Positions 19,762-31,959 of a stretch of DNA of 64,000 nt are shown here, piece after piece. The stretch is from NCBI GenBank assembly GCA_036924285.1, contig JAYKYS010000016.1:1-64000 (forward strand), written 5' to 3'. A model generated the notes under the pieces. That model saw nothing but the letters and a program-made list of their open reading frames with translations. It did no database searches and was not told the origin of the DNA. The position numbers were made by a program, and so were the translations under genes. This DNA is from Asterella californica (lineage: Eukaryota > Streptophyta > Marchantiopsida > Marchantiales > Aytoniaceae). Numbering within the stretch: the stretch's first letter is position 1; each line of letters begins with the position of its first letter.

Positions 19762-22700
19762 TCAATGCAAAAGAGCATTGGTTCGACAAGAAACTATATC
19801 TCTAATATAAAGCCCTAGTGGGAGAGCTGACATCTGTAAAAGTGTATAGAAATCACTAGCAACTATCTTATGTCTACATCTAATCTCATCATACAAGGGA
19901 CATACAATGAATACATGATCATTATCCTCTATCTGATCTAAATCACAAAGTCTACAAAGCCGTTCACTCCTAACAATGTTTAGCCAACGTCCTTCCTCAA
20001 TGCCAAGTCTATGAGAGCTTGTGCGGTACTGAGCGATGATATGTGGAAGAGAGATTGAAATAAGTGTCCGGAGGTACTCTTGTTCACAATACACCAACAT
20101 GGGGTTGACATGTTGCTGATAGTAAGCCATCTTGGTCTTGGGTTGAGACCATATAGCATGTAAAAACCTTTTCTGAATCAACTCCCGAAGAGCAATAGGT
20201 GGAAGGTCAAAATCACGCTCAAAAATGTTCCATCTTCCACACCAAGCCACCACATCAGCATACCAACCAAATGAGAATGTAGCTCTTAGAGCTTGACAAG
20301 GTAATCTCGTCTCTCCAAGAGATCTCACTCTTGAGACATAAATGATAGTCAAGTAAAGAGCTTCTGCTTCCACGGATAAGCAACCAGATTCAGCAAGGAG
20401 CATAGCATATGGTGTTTGGCATCTTACACCAAGCTCCACTTGTAAGAACACTTTTTGAACCTTCTCGATACGTTCCCAAGCTCCTTTCCTTGCACCAGGC
20501 CCCCACACTTGAACACCATAAAGTATCACAGGCAAAATCAAACTCTGAAGAGAAACTTTCTCAAATCCCATGCTAAGAGATGAGCACGTCGACAACGATT
20601 CAAAAGAGAGTACAAAGCTTTGTAACCAGCTTCAACTCTCTTATGAATGCACAAAGTCCAACCGTAGTTATGAGAGAAGTCAATGCCCAAGTACTTGTAA
20701 CTCTCCACTTGTTGTAAAACTTGGCCCTTGTAGAGAAAAGAATGGCGCACTTTTGAACCCACCACCATCACCTTGGACTTCGAAAGGTTCACTTCCATCT
20801 GCATGTTGTTGCAAAAGACCTCAAGAGCATCCAAATGTCATTGTAAACTCAAAGGATCACGTGATAGAAGGATGATATCATCAGCATAAATCAATGCTTG
20901 AATGATATAGATTCCCAACTTCACACCTTCTCCTCCAAATTCAGCAAGACATTTCTCCACGTCATCGATGAAGATACCAAATAGAGTAGGGGAGAGAGGA
21001 CAACCTTGAATGACTCCAATAGTGCTAAAGATCTCCTTTGATTGTGTCGAGGTAAGCTTCACATAAACTCGTTCATAGAGTTTAGAAACCGCTGCCATCA
21101 TGTCTTTAGGAACACCAATGGCAACAAGTCTGTCCCATAAGAGCTTCCTAGGCACCCTATCAAAAGCTTTTGTGTAGTCGATAAAAGTAGCATAGAGAGC
21201 TTTACCATTTTCTTTTGACTTCTTCCAAGCAACACGAAGACAAAGAATATGATCAATGGTGCTAAAGGTAGGACGAAAACCTGCTTGTGAACGAGCTCTC
21301 ACATTAGATTCTTCTGCCCAAACACTGAGTTTTCTCTCTAGCAAGCTCCCATACAACTTGGCAAAGATGTTGCCCACCATGATAGTTCTATAGTTGGTAA
21401 CATCATCCTTCTTGCCCGACTTGTGGATGAGAATCACTTTGTGCATAAACCAACTCTTAGGGAAACCATGTACAGCAGCATCATTCAGAAGCTTGGTAAG
21501 TATAGGAATGAGAGAATCACCTCCCCATTGTAGTAGCTCTGCAGAAAGTCCTTCTAGATCCTCAGATTTTCCACTTGCAAGCCTACTGAGCTGATGTCGT
21601 ACTTCGTCCATTGAAAAGGTCTGCGGTAGTCCTTCACTTTGTGGCATACATGGTGCATTTGGAGAGAAGTAAAGTTGCTCAACGTAGGACATCAAAGCGG
21701 AAGGATCAAGACTTGGTGAACTTGGACGGGATGCTAAACGTCTCCAAAAAGCTTTGGGATCCTTCTGAAAATCAAAAGCAAGTTCCAAGCCTTTCTTTCT
21801 CAAGAAAGCTCTCTTCTTACGTTTGATCAACTGCTTGTACAAGGTTGTTGCTTCCAAGTCACAAGCCTTGTCTAGAACCTTTAACCGAGCAAGTTTGCAC
21901 TCTTCATCAAACCAGCCATTGCAAGGGTTACCTTTGAGCTTTCTGCTTGAGTGTTGAGAGAAAAACCGAGTTGCAATTTTCTTCAAGACATCCGTCAATT
22001 GTGTATCTCGTTGGTCAAGATTGTGGCTCCACTGTGTAATAGATATCAAATTCTCTAGAGCAGTTTGATAAAGATGTCTTTTCCGATGATCAAGACGAAG
22101 TCTAGAGGTAGTGTTGCTCCCATCAAAACCTTTCAACTTGTAAGGTGCAAATGAGCTAGACAAGGATAGTGAGAACAGTAGAGGAGTGTGATCAGATTCA
22201 GGTTGTAGATCCAAAACTTCAAATGCTGAAATGAGTGAACTATCAAGAGATGAGGAGAGGAGGTAGTCTACTATGCTTGATCCAGAGGTAGAGACGTATG
22301 TTTTCATGTTAGAGCTAGGAAAACGGGATGTACCGTTCAGAATTTTCAAACTACAGATTGCTCCAAAAGTCAAGAAGTGTTCTTTCATGTCATTGGTGGA
22401 TGTATCTAAGGAGGCACGGGACCAGTAGGATCATCATCTTCTTCAAGAATAGGGGAGTGGTCAAGAGCATAGAATTGTGTGAATTGGCAAGTGTGAACTC
22501 TAGCATTGAAATCTCCCATCATAAAGACCTTGCCCTTCTCTTGATATCTCAAAACATCAATAGAAAGACGATGGAAAGGTTGGCTCGTGCTACATGCTCT
22601 AGTCTGATAGATAGACATGCTCAAAGATGCAAAATAGCAGATTGCGATATAACATGCAGATCTACTTTCTCCACCAACTCGAATCCAATGATATTGTCCA

Positions 22701-22957
22701 CCCACATCTTGAAGAACCACTTCAACAAGCTGATGCAAATAAGATCTGACGTAAGTTGCAATACCTCCAAAACCACGTCCTTTATGTTGCTTGCGCTTGT
22801 TCCAAGTAGAGCCGATCAAAGTAAAACCATCCAACTCATGTACATTGTTTCCTTCATGTTCTCATGTCTCCACCAAGTTGATGATATCAGCCTTGTTCCA
22901 AATGGGTAAAGCGCTTGTGTACTTTGACTTAGTAAGCCCATGAATGTTCCACATCAT
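19762..22957 (-). pseudogene. LINE ORF2, disrupted, unit 4
   Basis: Endonuclease 22957-22406, RT 22388-20838 and 20834-20538 split by TGA at 20840-20838, C-terminal region 20595-19762, the last with Leu178. The change at 20657 turns Ala into Thr (GWTLCIH) after motif E. Confidence 0.9.
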
Positions 22958-22979
22958 AACTCTAAGGGTCAGAAATTGC

Positions 22980-23734
22980 TATTTGGAAGCATCTCGTCTC
23001 CTTTGTGTGACAACAACACGTCCTTCTCTTAAGAAAGCAATGAAAAACCTTTCCTTGTTAAACCTCTTTTACCTTCACAAGCTCCTTCCGCTTGGCTTCA
23101 GCTTATAGCGGTTTGAGATCAGGATACAACCAGATCTGTCTCCCCTTCAAGACAGCTTTGTTAGCCATCGCTGTATCTCGTTGTGCCTGATCTGCAAACT
23201 TAGCCAATATTGCTCGAGGTTGTGAGCCTTTTTGCCCTATGCGGTAAGCTTGAACTAGGATAGGCTTGTGAACATGTAACGTGTCAGCAAAGAAAGTGGT
23301 AGCTACTTCTTTGGTCTCTTCCTTCTCTAGCTCAAGTAAACCGGATATTCTCACATTTTTCACCCTTGAGAGTTGGTTCAACTTTTCGTTCTCTTGCTCT
23401 TGAAAAAGAGAGACTTGAGCCGCCTTGGTAGCTTCAGCATAAGATTTCATCTTCATCTCCAACTTCTCTACTACTTCTTTGAAATTAACATTTACCACCA
23501 CAGATTTCTCCTCAGCAGAAACAGCAGATGCTGAGAGTGTAGAGGAGAAATCTCTTTGGTAGTTGTAGCATCAACGGTTTGCATGTTCTTCAAAGCATGA
23601 ACATCGCACACAACAGAAACAAGCTCACTCTTATGTGCTATGAGCTCTCGATGCAGATCTGCTACTTCAACCGATACTTCTTCCACCGCTGCCAACACCT
23701 TATGAAGGAGTTGTTTAATCTCCTCCATCATCAC
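22980..23734 (-). pseudogene. LINE ORF1, disrupted, unit 4
   Basis: Coiled-coil segment 23734-23492, RNA-binding frame 23501-23103. It has two private substitutions: Pro to Leu in the RRM core (ISGLLELEK, from 23335) and Thr to Lys in the C-terminal domain (PDLKPL, from 23113). The relaxed change in conserved blocks fits lack of selection. Confidence 0.84.
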
Positions 23735-24241
23735 CGAAGAACTAGTTTAACAAATCAGCGAGCTAAGAGCACACCTCAAAACCTCAATTCTCCTCAGATC
23801 GCAAATAGATTTATCTCAATGGAAGCGTCTCGCCGAGACCTTTCCAATGGTACCAAGCTTGCTCAAAACCAACAACCACAGCTCCTTCGACGATCGATTT
23901 TGTCCACGGGTGTCAACTCCTCTCTCCAACAGGTCTGCGAAATAGAAACACACCTCAACGCCTCAATTCTCCTCATATCGCAACAAGATTTATCTCAATG
24001 GAAGCGTCTCGCCGAGACCTTTCCAATGGTACCAAGCTTGCTCAAAACCAATTATACATCAACTTCGCATGACGACAAGAGTACTACTTGTATCTCCACT
24101 CAGCGGAGAGTAAATATATTGTCCACGTGGAGCTTTATCTTTCGACACGATAAGATCTCGGTGGCTCTTCAACATCAAAACACGTACGATAAAGATATGT
24201 GGTGGTTTCACACCCTAGCCAATCTACAACACGACAACATC

Positions 24242-25054
24242 GACAACGGTTCAAAAGAGAATACAAAGCTTTGTAACAAGCTTCAACTCTCTTATGAATG
24301 CACAAAACCCAACTGTAGTTATGAGAGAAGTCAATGCTCAAGTACTTGTAACTCTCCACCTTGTTGTAAAACTTGACCCTTGTAGAGAAAAGAATGACGA
24401 ACTTTTGAACCCACCACCATCACCTTGGACTTCGAAAGGTTCACTTCCATCTGCATGTTGTTCCAAAACACCTCAAAAGCATCCAAATGTCATTGTAAAC
24501 TCAAAGGATCACATGATAGAAGGATGATATCATCAGCATAAATCAATGCTTGAATGATATACATTCCCAACTTCACACCTTCTCCTTCAAATTCAGCAAG
24601 ACATCTCTCCACGTCATCAATGAAGATACCAAATAGAGTAGAGAGAGAAGACAACCTTGAATACCTGCAATGGTGCTAAAGATCTTTTTTGATTGTGTCG
24701 AGGTAAGCTTCACATAAACTCGTTCATAGAGTTTAGAAATCGCTGCTATCATGTCTTTAGGAACACCAATGATAATAATCAACAAGTCTGGCAATGATAA
24801 CAAGTCTGACCCATAAAAGCTTCCTAGGCACCCTATCAAAAGTTTTTATGTAGTCAATAAAAGCAGCATAGAGAGATTTATCATTACCTTTGGACTTCTC
24901 CCAAGCAACACGAAGACAAAGGATATGATCAATGGTGCTAAAGGTAAGACGGAAACTTGCTTGTGAACGAGCTCTCACATTGGATCCTTCTGCCCAAACT
25001 TGAGTTTTCTCTCTAGCAAGCTCCCATACAACTTGGCAAAGATGTTGCCCACCA
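24242..25054 (-). pseudogene. RT relic between units 4 and 5
   Basis: Same structure as the relic at 5945-6757. No private change was noticed. Confidence 0.84.
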
Positions 25055-25756
25055 CCAAACTCTATGGTAGCTTGTTGGAGACAAAACTCAACGCTTGGGT
25101 AGAAGGTTCTGAAGTGAGAACTCATTCACAAGCTGGTTTTCATCTGAACTTTAGCACCATTGATCACAACGAGATACAGCGATGGCTAACAAAGTTGTCT
25201 TGAAGGGGAGGCAGATCTGGTTGTATCCTGATCTCACACCGCTACAACCTGAAGCCAAGCGGAAGGAGCTTGTGAAGGTAAAAGAGGCTTAACAAGGAGG
25301 GTTCATTGCTTTCTTAAGAGATGGACGTGTTGTTGTCACACAAAGGAGACGAGATGCTTCCAAATAGCAATTTCCGACCCTTAGAGTTATGATGTGGAAC
25401 ATTCATGGGCTTACTAAGTCAAAGTACACAAGCGCTTTACCCATTTGGAACAAGGCTGATATCATCAACTTGGTGGAGACATGAGAACATGAAGGAAACA
25501 ATGTACATGAGTTGGATGGTTTTACTTTGATCGGCTCTACTTGGAACAAGCGCAAGCAACATAAAGGACGTGGTTTTGGAGGTATTGCAACTTACGGCAG
25601 ATCTTATTTGCATCAGCTTGTTGAAGTGGTTCTTCAAGATGTGGGTGGATAATATCATTGGATTCGAGTTGGTGGAGAAAGTAGATCTCCATGTTATATC
25701 ACAATCTGCTATTTTGCATCTTTGAGCATGTCTATCTATCAGACTAGAGCATGTAG
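25055..25756 (+). pseudogene. Plus-strand RT fragment joined to ORF1 end/endonuclease start, unit 5
   Basis: RT fragment 25055-25164, left arm 25165-25756, with the unit 4-5 variant A at 25701. Confidence 0.87.
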
Positions 25757-25860
25757 AATGAATGAATGAATATCAAGCCCGGAAGACCCAAAGAGTCAAA
25801 GGCAGAAAAAAATACAATACAAAGTCAACATGTGAGCCTAGGAAACCCTAGGAGATCGTA

Positions 25861-28800
25861 TCAATGCAAAAGAGCATTGGTTCGACAAGAAACTATATCT
25901 CTAATATAAAGCCCTAGTGGGAGAGCTGACATCTGTAAAAGTGTATAGAAATCACTAGCAACTATCTTATGTCTACATCTAATCTCATCATACAAGGGAC
26001 ATACAATGAATACATGATCATTATCCTCTATCTGATCTAAATCACAAAGTCTACAAAGCCGTTCACTCCTAACAATGTTTAGCCAACGTCCTTCCTCAAT
26101 GCCAAGTCTATGAGAGCTTGTGCGGTACTGAGCGATGATATGTGGAAGAGAGATTGAAATAGGTGTCCGGAGGTACTCTTGTTCACAATACACCAACATG
26201 GGGTTGACATGTTGCTGATAGTAAGCCATCTTGGTCTTGGGTTGAGACCATATAGCATGTAAAAACCTTTTTTGAATCAACTCCCGAAGAGCAATAGGTG
26301 GAAGGTCAAAATCACGCTCAAAAATGTTCCATCTTCCACACCAAGCCACCACATCAGCATACCAACCAAATGAGAATGTAGCTCTTAGAGCTTGACAAGG
26401 TAATCTCGTCTCTCCAAGAGATCTCACTCTTGAGACATAAATGATAGTCAAGTAAAGAGCTTCTGCTTCCACGGATAAGCAACCAGATTCAGCAAGGAGC
26501 ATAGCATATGGTGTTTGGCATCTTACACCAAGCTCCACTTGTAAGAACACTTTTTGAACCTTCTCGATACGTTCCCAAGCTCCTTTCCTTGCACCAGGCC
26601 CCCACACTTGAACACCATAAAGTATCACAGGCAAAATCAAACTCTGAAGAGAAACTTTCTCAAATCCCATGCTAAGAGATGAGCACGTCGACAACGATTC
26701 AAAAGAGAGTACAAAGCTTTGTAACCAGCTTCAACTCTCTTATGAATGCACAAAGCCCAACCGTAGTTATGAGAGAAGTCAATGCCCAAGTACTTGTAAC
26801 TCTCCACTTGTTGTAAAACTTGGCCCTTGTAGAGAAAAGAATGGCGCACTTTTGAACCCACCACCATCACCTTGGACTTCGAAAGGTTCACTTCCATCTG
26901 CATGTTGTTGCAAAAGACCTCAAGAGCATCCAAATGTCATTGTAAACTCAAAGGATCACGTGATAGAAGGATGATATCATCAGCATAAATCAATGCTTGA
27001 ATGATATAGATTCCCAACTTCACACCTTCTCCTCCAAATTCAGCAAGACATTTCTCCACGTCATCGATGAAGATACCAAATAGAGTAGGGGAGAGAGGAC
27101 AACCTTGAATGACTCCAATAGTGCTAAAGATCTCCTTTGATTGTGTCGAGGTAAGCTTCACATAAACTCGTTCATAGAGTTTAGAAACCGCTGCCATCAT
27201 GTCTTTAGGAACACCAATGGCAACAAGTCTGTCCCATAAGAGCTTCCTAGGCACCCTATCAAAAGCTTTTGTGTAGTCGATAAAAGTAGCATAGAGAGCT
27301 TTACCATTTTCTTTTGACTTCTTCCAAGCAACACGAAGACAAAGAATATGATCAATGGTGCTAAAGGTAGGACGAAAACCTGCTTGTGAACGAGCTCTCA
27401 CATTAGATTCTTCTGCCCAAACACTGAGTTTTCTCTCTAGCAAGCTCCCATACAACTTGGCAAAGATGTTGCCCACCATGATAGTTCTATAGTTGGTAAC
27501 ATCATCCTTCTTGCCCGACTTGTGGATGAGAATCACTTTGTGCATAAACCAACTCTTAGGGAAACCATGTACAGCAGCATCATTCAGAAGCTTGGTAAGT
27601 ATAGGAATGAGAGAATCACCTCCCCATTGTAGTAGCTCTGCAGAAAGTCCTTCTAGATCCTCAGATTTTCCACTTGCAAGCCTACTGAGCTGATGTCGTA
27701 CTTCGTCCATTGAAAAGGTCTGCGGTAGTCCTTCACTTTGTGGCATACATGGTGCATTTGGAGAGAAGTAAAGTTGCTCAACGTAGGACATCAAAGCGGA
27801 AGGATCAAGACTTGGTGAACTTGGACGGGATGCTAAACGTCTCCAAAAAGCTTTGGGATCCTTCTGAAAATCAAAAGCAAGTTCCAAGCCTTTCTTTCTC
27901 AAGAAAGCTCTCTTCTTACGTTTGATCAACTGCTTGTACAAGGTTGTTGCTTCCAAGTCACAAGCCTTGTCTAGAACCTTTAACCGAGCAAGTTTGCACT
28001 CTTCATCAAACCAGCCATTGCAAGGGTTACCTTTGAGCTTTCTGCTTGAGTGTTGAGAGAAAAACCGAGTTGCAATTTTCTTCAAGACATCCGTCAATTG
28101 TGTATCTCGTTGGTCAAGATTGTGGCTCCACTGTGTAATAGATATCAAATTCTCTAGAGCAGTTTGATAAAGATGTCTTTTCCGATGATCAAGACGAAGT
28201 CTAGAGGTAGTGTTGCTCCCATCAAAACCTTTCAACTTGTAAGGTGCAAATGAGCTAGACAAGGATAGTGAGAACAGTAGAGGAGTGTGATCAGATTCAG
28301 GTTGTAGATCCAAAACTTCAAATGCTGAAATGAGTGAACTATCAAGAGATGAGGAGAGGAGGTAGTCTACTATGCTTGATCCAGAGGTAGAGACGTATGT
28401 TTTCATGTTAGAGCTAGGAAAACGGGATGTACCGTTCAGAATTTTCAAACTACAGATTGCTCCAAAAGTCAAGAAGTGTTCTTTCATGTCATTGGTGGAT
28501 GTATCTAAGGAGGCACGGGACCAGTAGGATCATCATCTTCTTCAAGAATAGGGGAGTGGTCAAGAGCATAGAATTGTGTGAATTGGCAAGTGTGAACTCT
28601 AGCATTGAAATCTCCCATCATAAAGACCTTGCCCTTCTCTTGATATCTCAAAACATCAATAGAAAGACGATGGAAAGGTTGGCTCGTGCTACATGCTCTA
28701 GTCTGATAGATAGACATGCTCAAAGATGCAAAATAGCAGATTGCGATATAACATGCAGATCTACTTTCTCCACCAACTCGAATCCAATGATATTGTCCAC

Positions 28801-29056
28801 CCACATCTTGAAGAACCACTTCAACAAGCTGATGCAAATAAGATCTGACGTAAGTTGCAATACCTCCAAAACCACGTCCTTTATGTTGCTTGCGCTTGTT
28901 CCAAGTAGAGCCGATCAAAGTAAAACCATCCAACTCATGTACATTGTTTCCTTCATGTTCTCATGTCTCCACCAAGTTGATGATATCAGCCTTGTTCCAA
29001 ATGGGTAAAGCGCTTGTGTACTTTGACTTAGTAAGCCCATGAATGTTCCACATCAT
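25861..29056 (-). pseudogene. LINE ORF2, disrupted, unit 5
   Basis: Endonuclease 29056-28505, RT 28487-26937 and 26933-26637 split by TGA at 26939-26937, C-terminal region 26694-25861, the first with Pro178. Confidence 0.9.
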
Positions 29057-29078
29057 AACTCTAAGGGTCGGAAATTGC

Positions 29079-29833
29079 TATTTGGAAGCATCTCGTCTCC
29101 TTTGTGTGACAACAACACGTCCTTCTCTTAAGAAAGCAATGAAAAACCTTTCCTTGTTAAACCTCTTTTACCTTCACAAGCTCCTTCCGCTTGGCTTCAG
29201 CTTATAGCGGTGTGAGATCAGGATACAACCAGATCTGTCTCCCCTTCAAGACAGCTTTGTTAGCCATCGCTGTATCTCGTTGTGCCTGATCTGCAAACTT
29301 AGCCAATATTGCTCGAGGTTGTGAGCCTTTTTGCCCTATGCGGTAAGCTTGAACTAGGATAGGCTTGTGAACATGTAACGTGTCAGCAAAGAAAGTGGTA
29401 GCTACTTCTTTGGTCTCTTCCTTCTCTAGCTCAGGTAAACCGGATATTCTCACATTTTTCACCCTTGAGAGTTGGTTCAACTTTTCGTTCTCTTGCTCTT
29501 GAAAAAGAGAGACTTGAGCCGCCTTGGTAGCTTCAGCATAAGATTTCATCTTCATCTCCAACTTCTCTACTACTTCTTTGAAATTAACATTTACCACCAC
29601 AGATTTCTCCTCAGCAGAAACAGCAGATGCTGAGAGTGTAGAGGAGAAATCTCTTTGGTAGTTGTAGCATCAACGGTTTGCATGTTCTTCAAAGCATGAA
29701 CATCGCACACAACAGAAACAAGCTCACTCTTATGTGCTATGAGCTCTCGATGCAGATCTGCTACTTCAACCGATACTTCTTCCACCGCTGCCAACACCTT
29801 ATGAAGGAGTTGTTTAATCTCCTCCATCATCAC
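29079..29833 (-). pseudogene. LINE ORF1, disrupted, unit 5
   Basis: Coiled-coil segment 29833-29591, RNA-binding frame 29600-29202. It has the unit-1 type sequence, without the two unit-4 substitutions. Confidence 0.84.
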
Positions 29834-30340
29834 CGAAGAACTAGTTTAACAAATCAGCGAGCTAAGAGCACACCTCAAAACCTCAATTCTCCTCAGATCG
29901 CAAATAGATTTATCTCAATGGAAGCGTCTCGCCGAGACCTTTCCAATGGTACCAAGCTTGCTCAAAACCAACAACCACAGCTCCTTCGACGATCGATTTT
30001 GTCCACGGGTGTCAACTCCTCTCTCCAACAGGTCTGCGAAATAGAAACACACCTCAACGCCTCAATTCTCCTCATATCGCAACAAGATTTATCTCAATGG
30101 AAGCGTCTCGCCAAGACCTTTCCAATGGTACCAAGCTTGCTCAAAACCAATTATACATCAACTTCGCATGACGACAAGAGTACTACTTGTATCTCCACTC
30201 AGCGGAGAGTAAATATATTGTCCACGTGGAGCTTTATCTTTCGACACGATAAGATCTCGGTGGCTCTTCAACATCAAAACACGTACGATAAAGATATGTG
30301 GTGGTTTCACACCCTAGCCAATCTACAACACGACAACATC

Positions 30341-31153
30341 GACAACGGTTCAAAAGAGAATACAAAGCTTTGTAACAAGCTTCAACTCTCTTATGAATGC
30401 ACAAAACCCAACTGTAGTTATGAGAGAAGTCAATGCTCAAGTACTTGTAACTCTCCACCTTGTTGTAAAACTTGACCCTTGTAGAGAAAAGAATGACGAA
30501 CTTTTGAACCCACCACCATCACCTTGGACTTCGAAAGGTTCACTTCCATCTGCATGTTGTTCCAAAACACCTCAAAAGCATCCAAATGTCATTGTAAACT
30601 CAAAGGATCACATGATAGAAGGATGATATCATCAGCATAAATCAATGCTTGAATGATATACATTCCCAACTTCACACCTTCTCCTTCAAATTCAGCAAGA
30701 CATCTCTCCACGTCATCAATGAAGATACCAAATAGAGTAGAGAGAGAAGACAACCTTGAATACCTGCAATGGTGCTAAAGATCTTTTTTGATTGTGTCGA
30801 GGTAAGCTTCACATAAACTCGTTCATAGAGTTTAGAAATCGCTGCTATCATGTCTTTAGGAACACCAATGATAATAATCAACAAGTCTGGCAATGATAAC
30901 AAGTCTGACCCATAAAAGCTTCCTAGGCACCCTATCAAAAGTTTTTATGTAGTCAATAAAAGCAGCATAGAGAGATTTATCATTACCTTTGGACTTCTCC
31001 CAAGCAACACGAAGACAAAGGATATGATCAATGGTGCTAAAGGTAAGACGGAAACTTGCTTGTGAACGAGCTCTCACATTGGATCCTTCTGCCCAAACTT
31101 GAGTTTTCTCTCTAGCAAGCTCCCATACAACTTGGCAAAGATGTTGCCCACCA
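30341..31153 (-). pseudogene. RT relic between units 5 and 6
   Basis: Same structure as the relic at 5945-6757. No private change was noticed. Confidence 0.84.
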
Positions 31154-31855
31154 CCAAACTCTATGGTAGCTTGTTGGAGACAAAACTCAACGCTTGGGTA
31201 GAAGGTTCTGAAGTGAGAACTCATTCACAAGCTGGTTTTCATCTGAACTTTAGCACCATTGATCACAACGAGATACAGCGATGGCTAACAAAGTTGTCTT
31301 GAAGGGGAGGCAGATCTGGTTGTATCCTGATCTCACACCGCTACAACCTGAAGCCAAGCGGAAGGAGCTTGTGAAGGTAAAAGAGACTTAACAAGGAGGG
31401 TTCATTGCTTTCTTAAGAGATGGACGTGTTGTTGTCACACAAAGGAGACGAGATGCTTCCAAATAGCAATTTCCGACCCTTAGAGTTATGATGTGGAACA
31501 TTCATGGGCTTACTAAGTCAAAGTACACAAGCGCTTTACCCATTTGGAACAAGGCTGATATCATCAACTTGGTGGAGACATGAGAACATGAAGGAAACAA
31601 TGTACATGAGTTGGATGGTTTTACTTTGATCGGCTCTACTTGGAACAAGCGCAAGCAACATAAAGGACGTGGTTTTGGAGGTATTGCAACTTACGGCAGA
31701 TCTTATTTGCATCAGCTTGTTGAAGTGGTTCTTCAAGATGTGGGTGGATAATATCATTGGATTCGAGTTGGTGGAGAAAGTAGATCTCCATGTTATATCG
31801 CAATCTGCTATTTTGCATCTTTGAGCATGTCTATCTATCAGACTAGAGCATGTAG
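31154..31855 (+). pseudogene. Plus-strand RT fragment joined to ORF1 end/endonuclease start, unit 6
   Basis: RT fragment 31154-31263, left arm 31264-31855. G to A at 31386 changes Ala to Thr directly before the ORF1 stop (TAA 31389-31391). Confidence 0.87.
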
Positions 31856-31959
31856 AATGAATGAATGAATATCAAGCCCGGAAGACCCAAAGAGTCAAAG
31901 GCAGAAAAAAATACAATACAAAGTCAACATGTGAGCCTAGGAAACCCTAGGAGATCGTA

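Larger units (their letters stand above)
18298..24396. repeat. Array unit 4
   Basis: The most diverged unit in the window, with private changes at 20657 (C to T), 22971 (G to A), 23113 (G to T) and 23335 (G to A). It shares A at 19602 with unit 5 only. It is the first unit with T at 23812, which all later units keep. The non-coding 5' region is 23735-24241. Confidence 0.97.
24397..30495. repeat. Array unit 5
   Basis: First unit with G at 26162 (Pro178), T at 26272 and A at 30113; all three persist to the end of the array where covered. It shares A at 25701 with unit 4. The non-coding 5' region is 29834-30340. Confidence 0.97.
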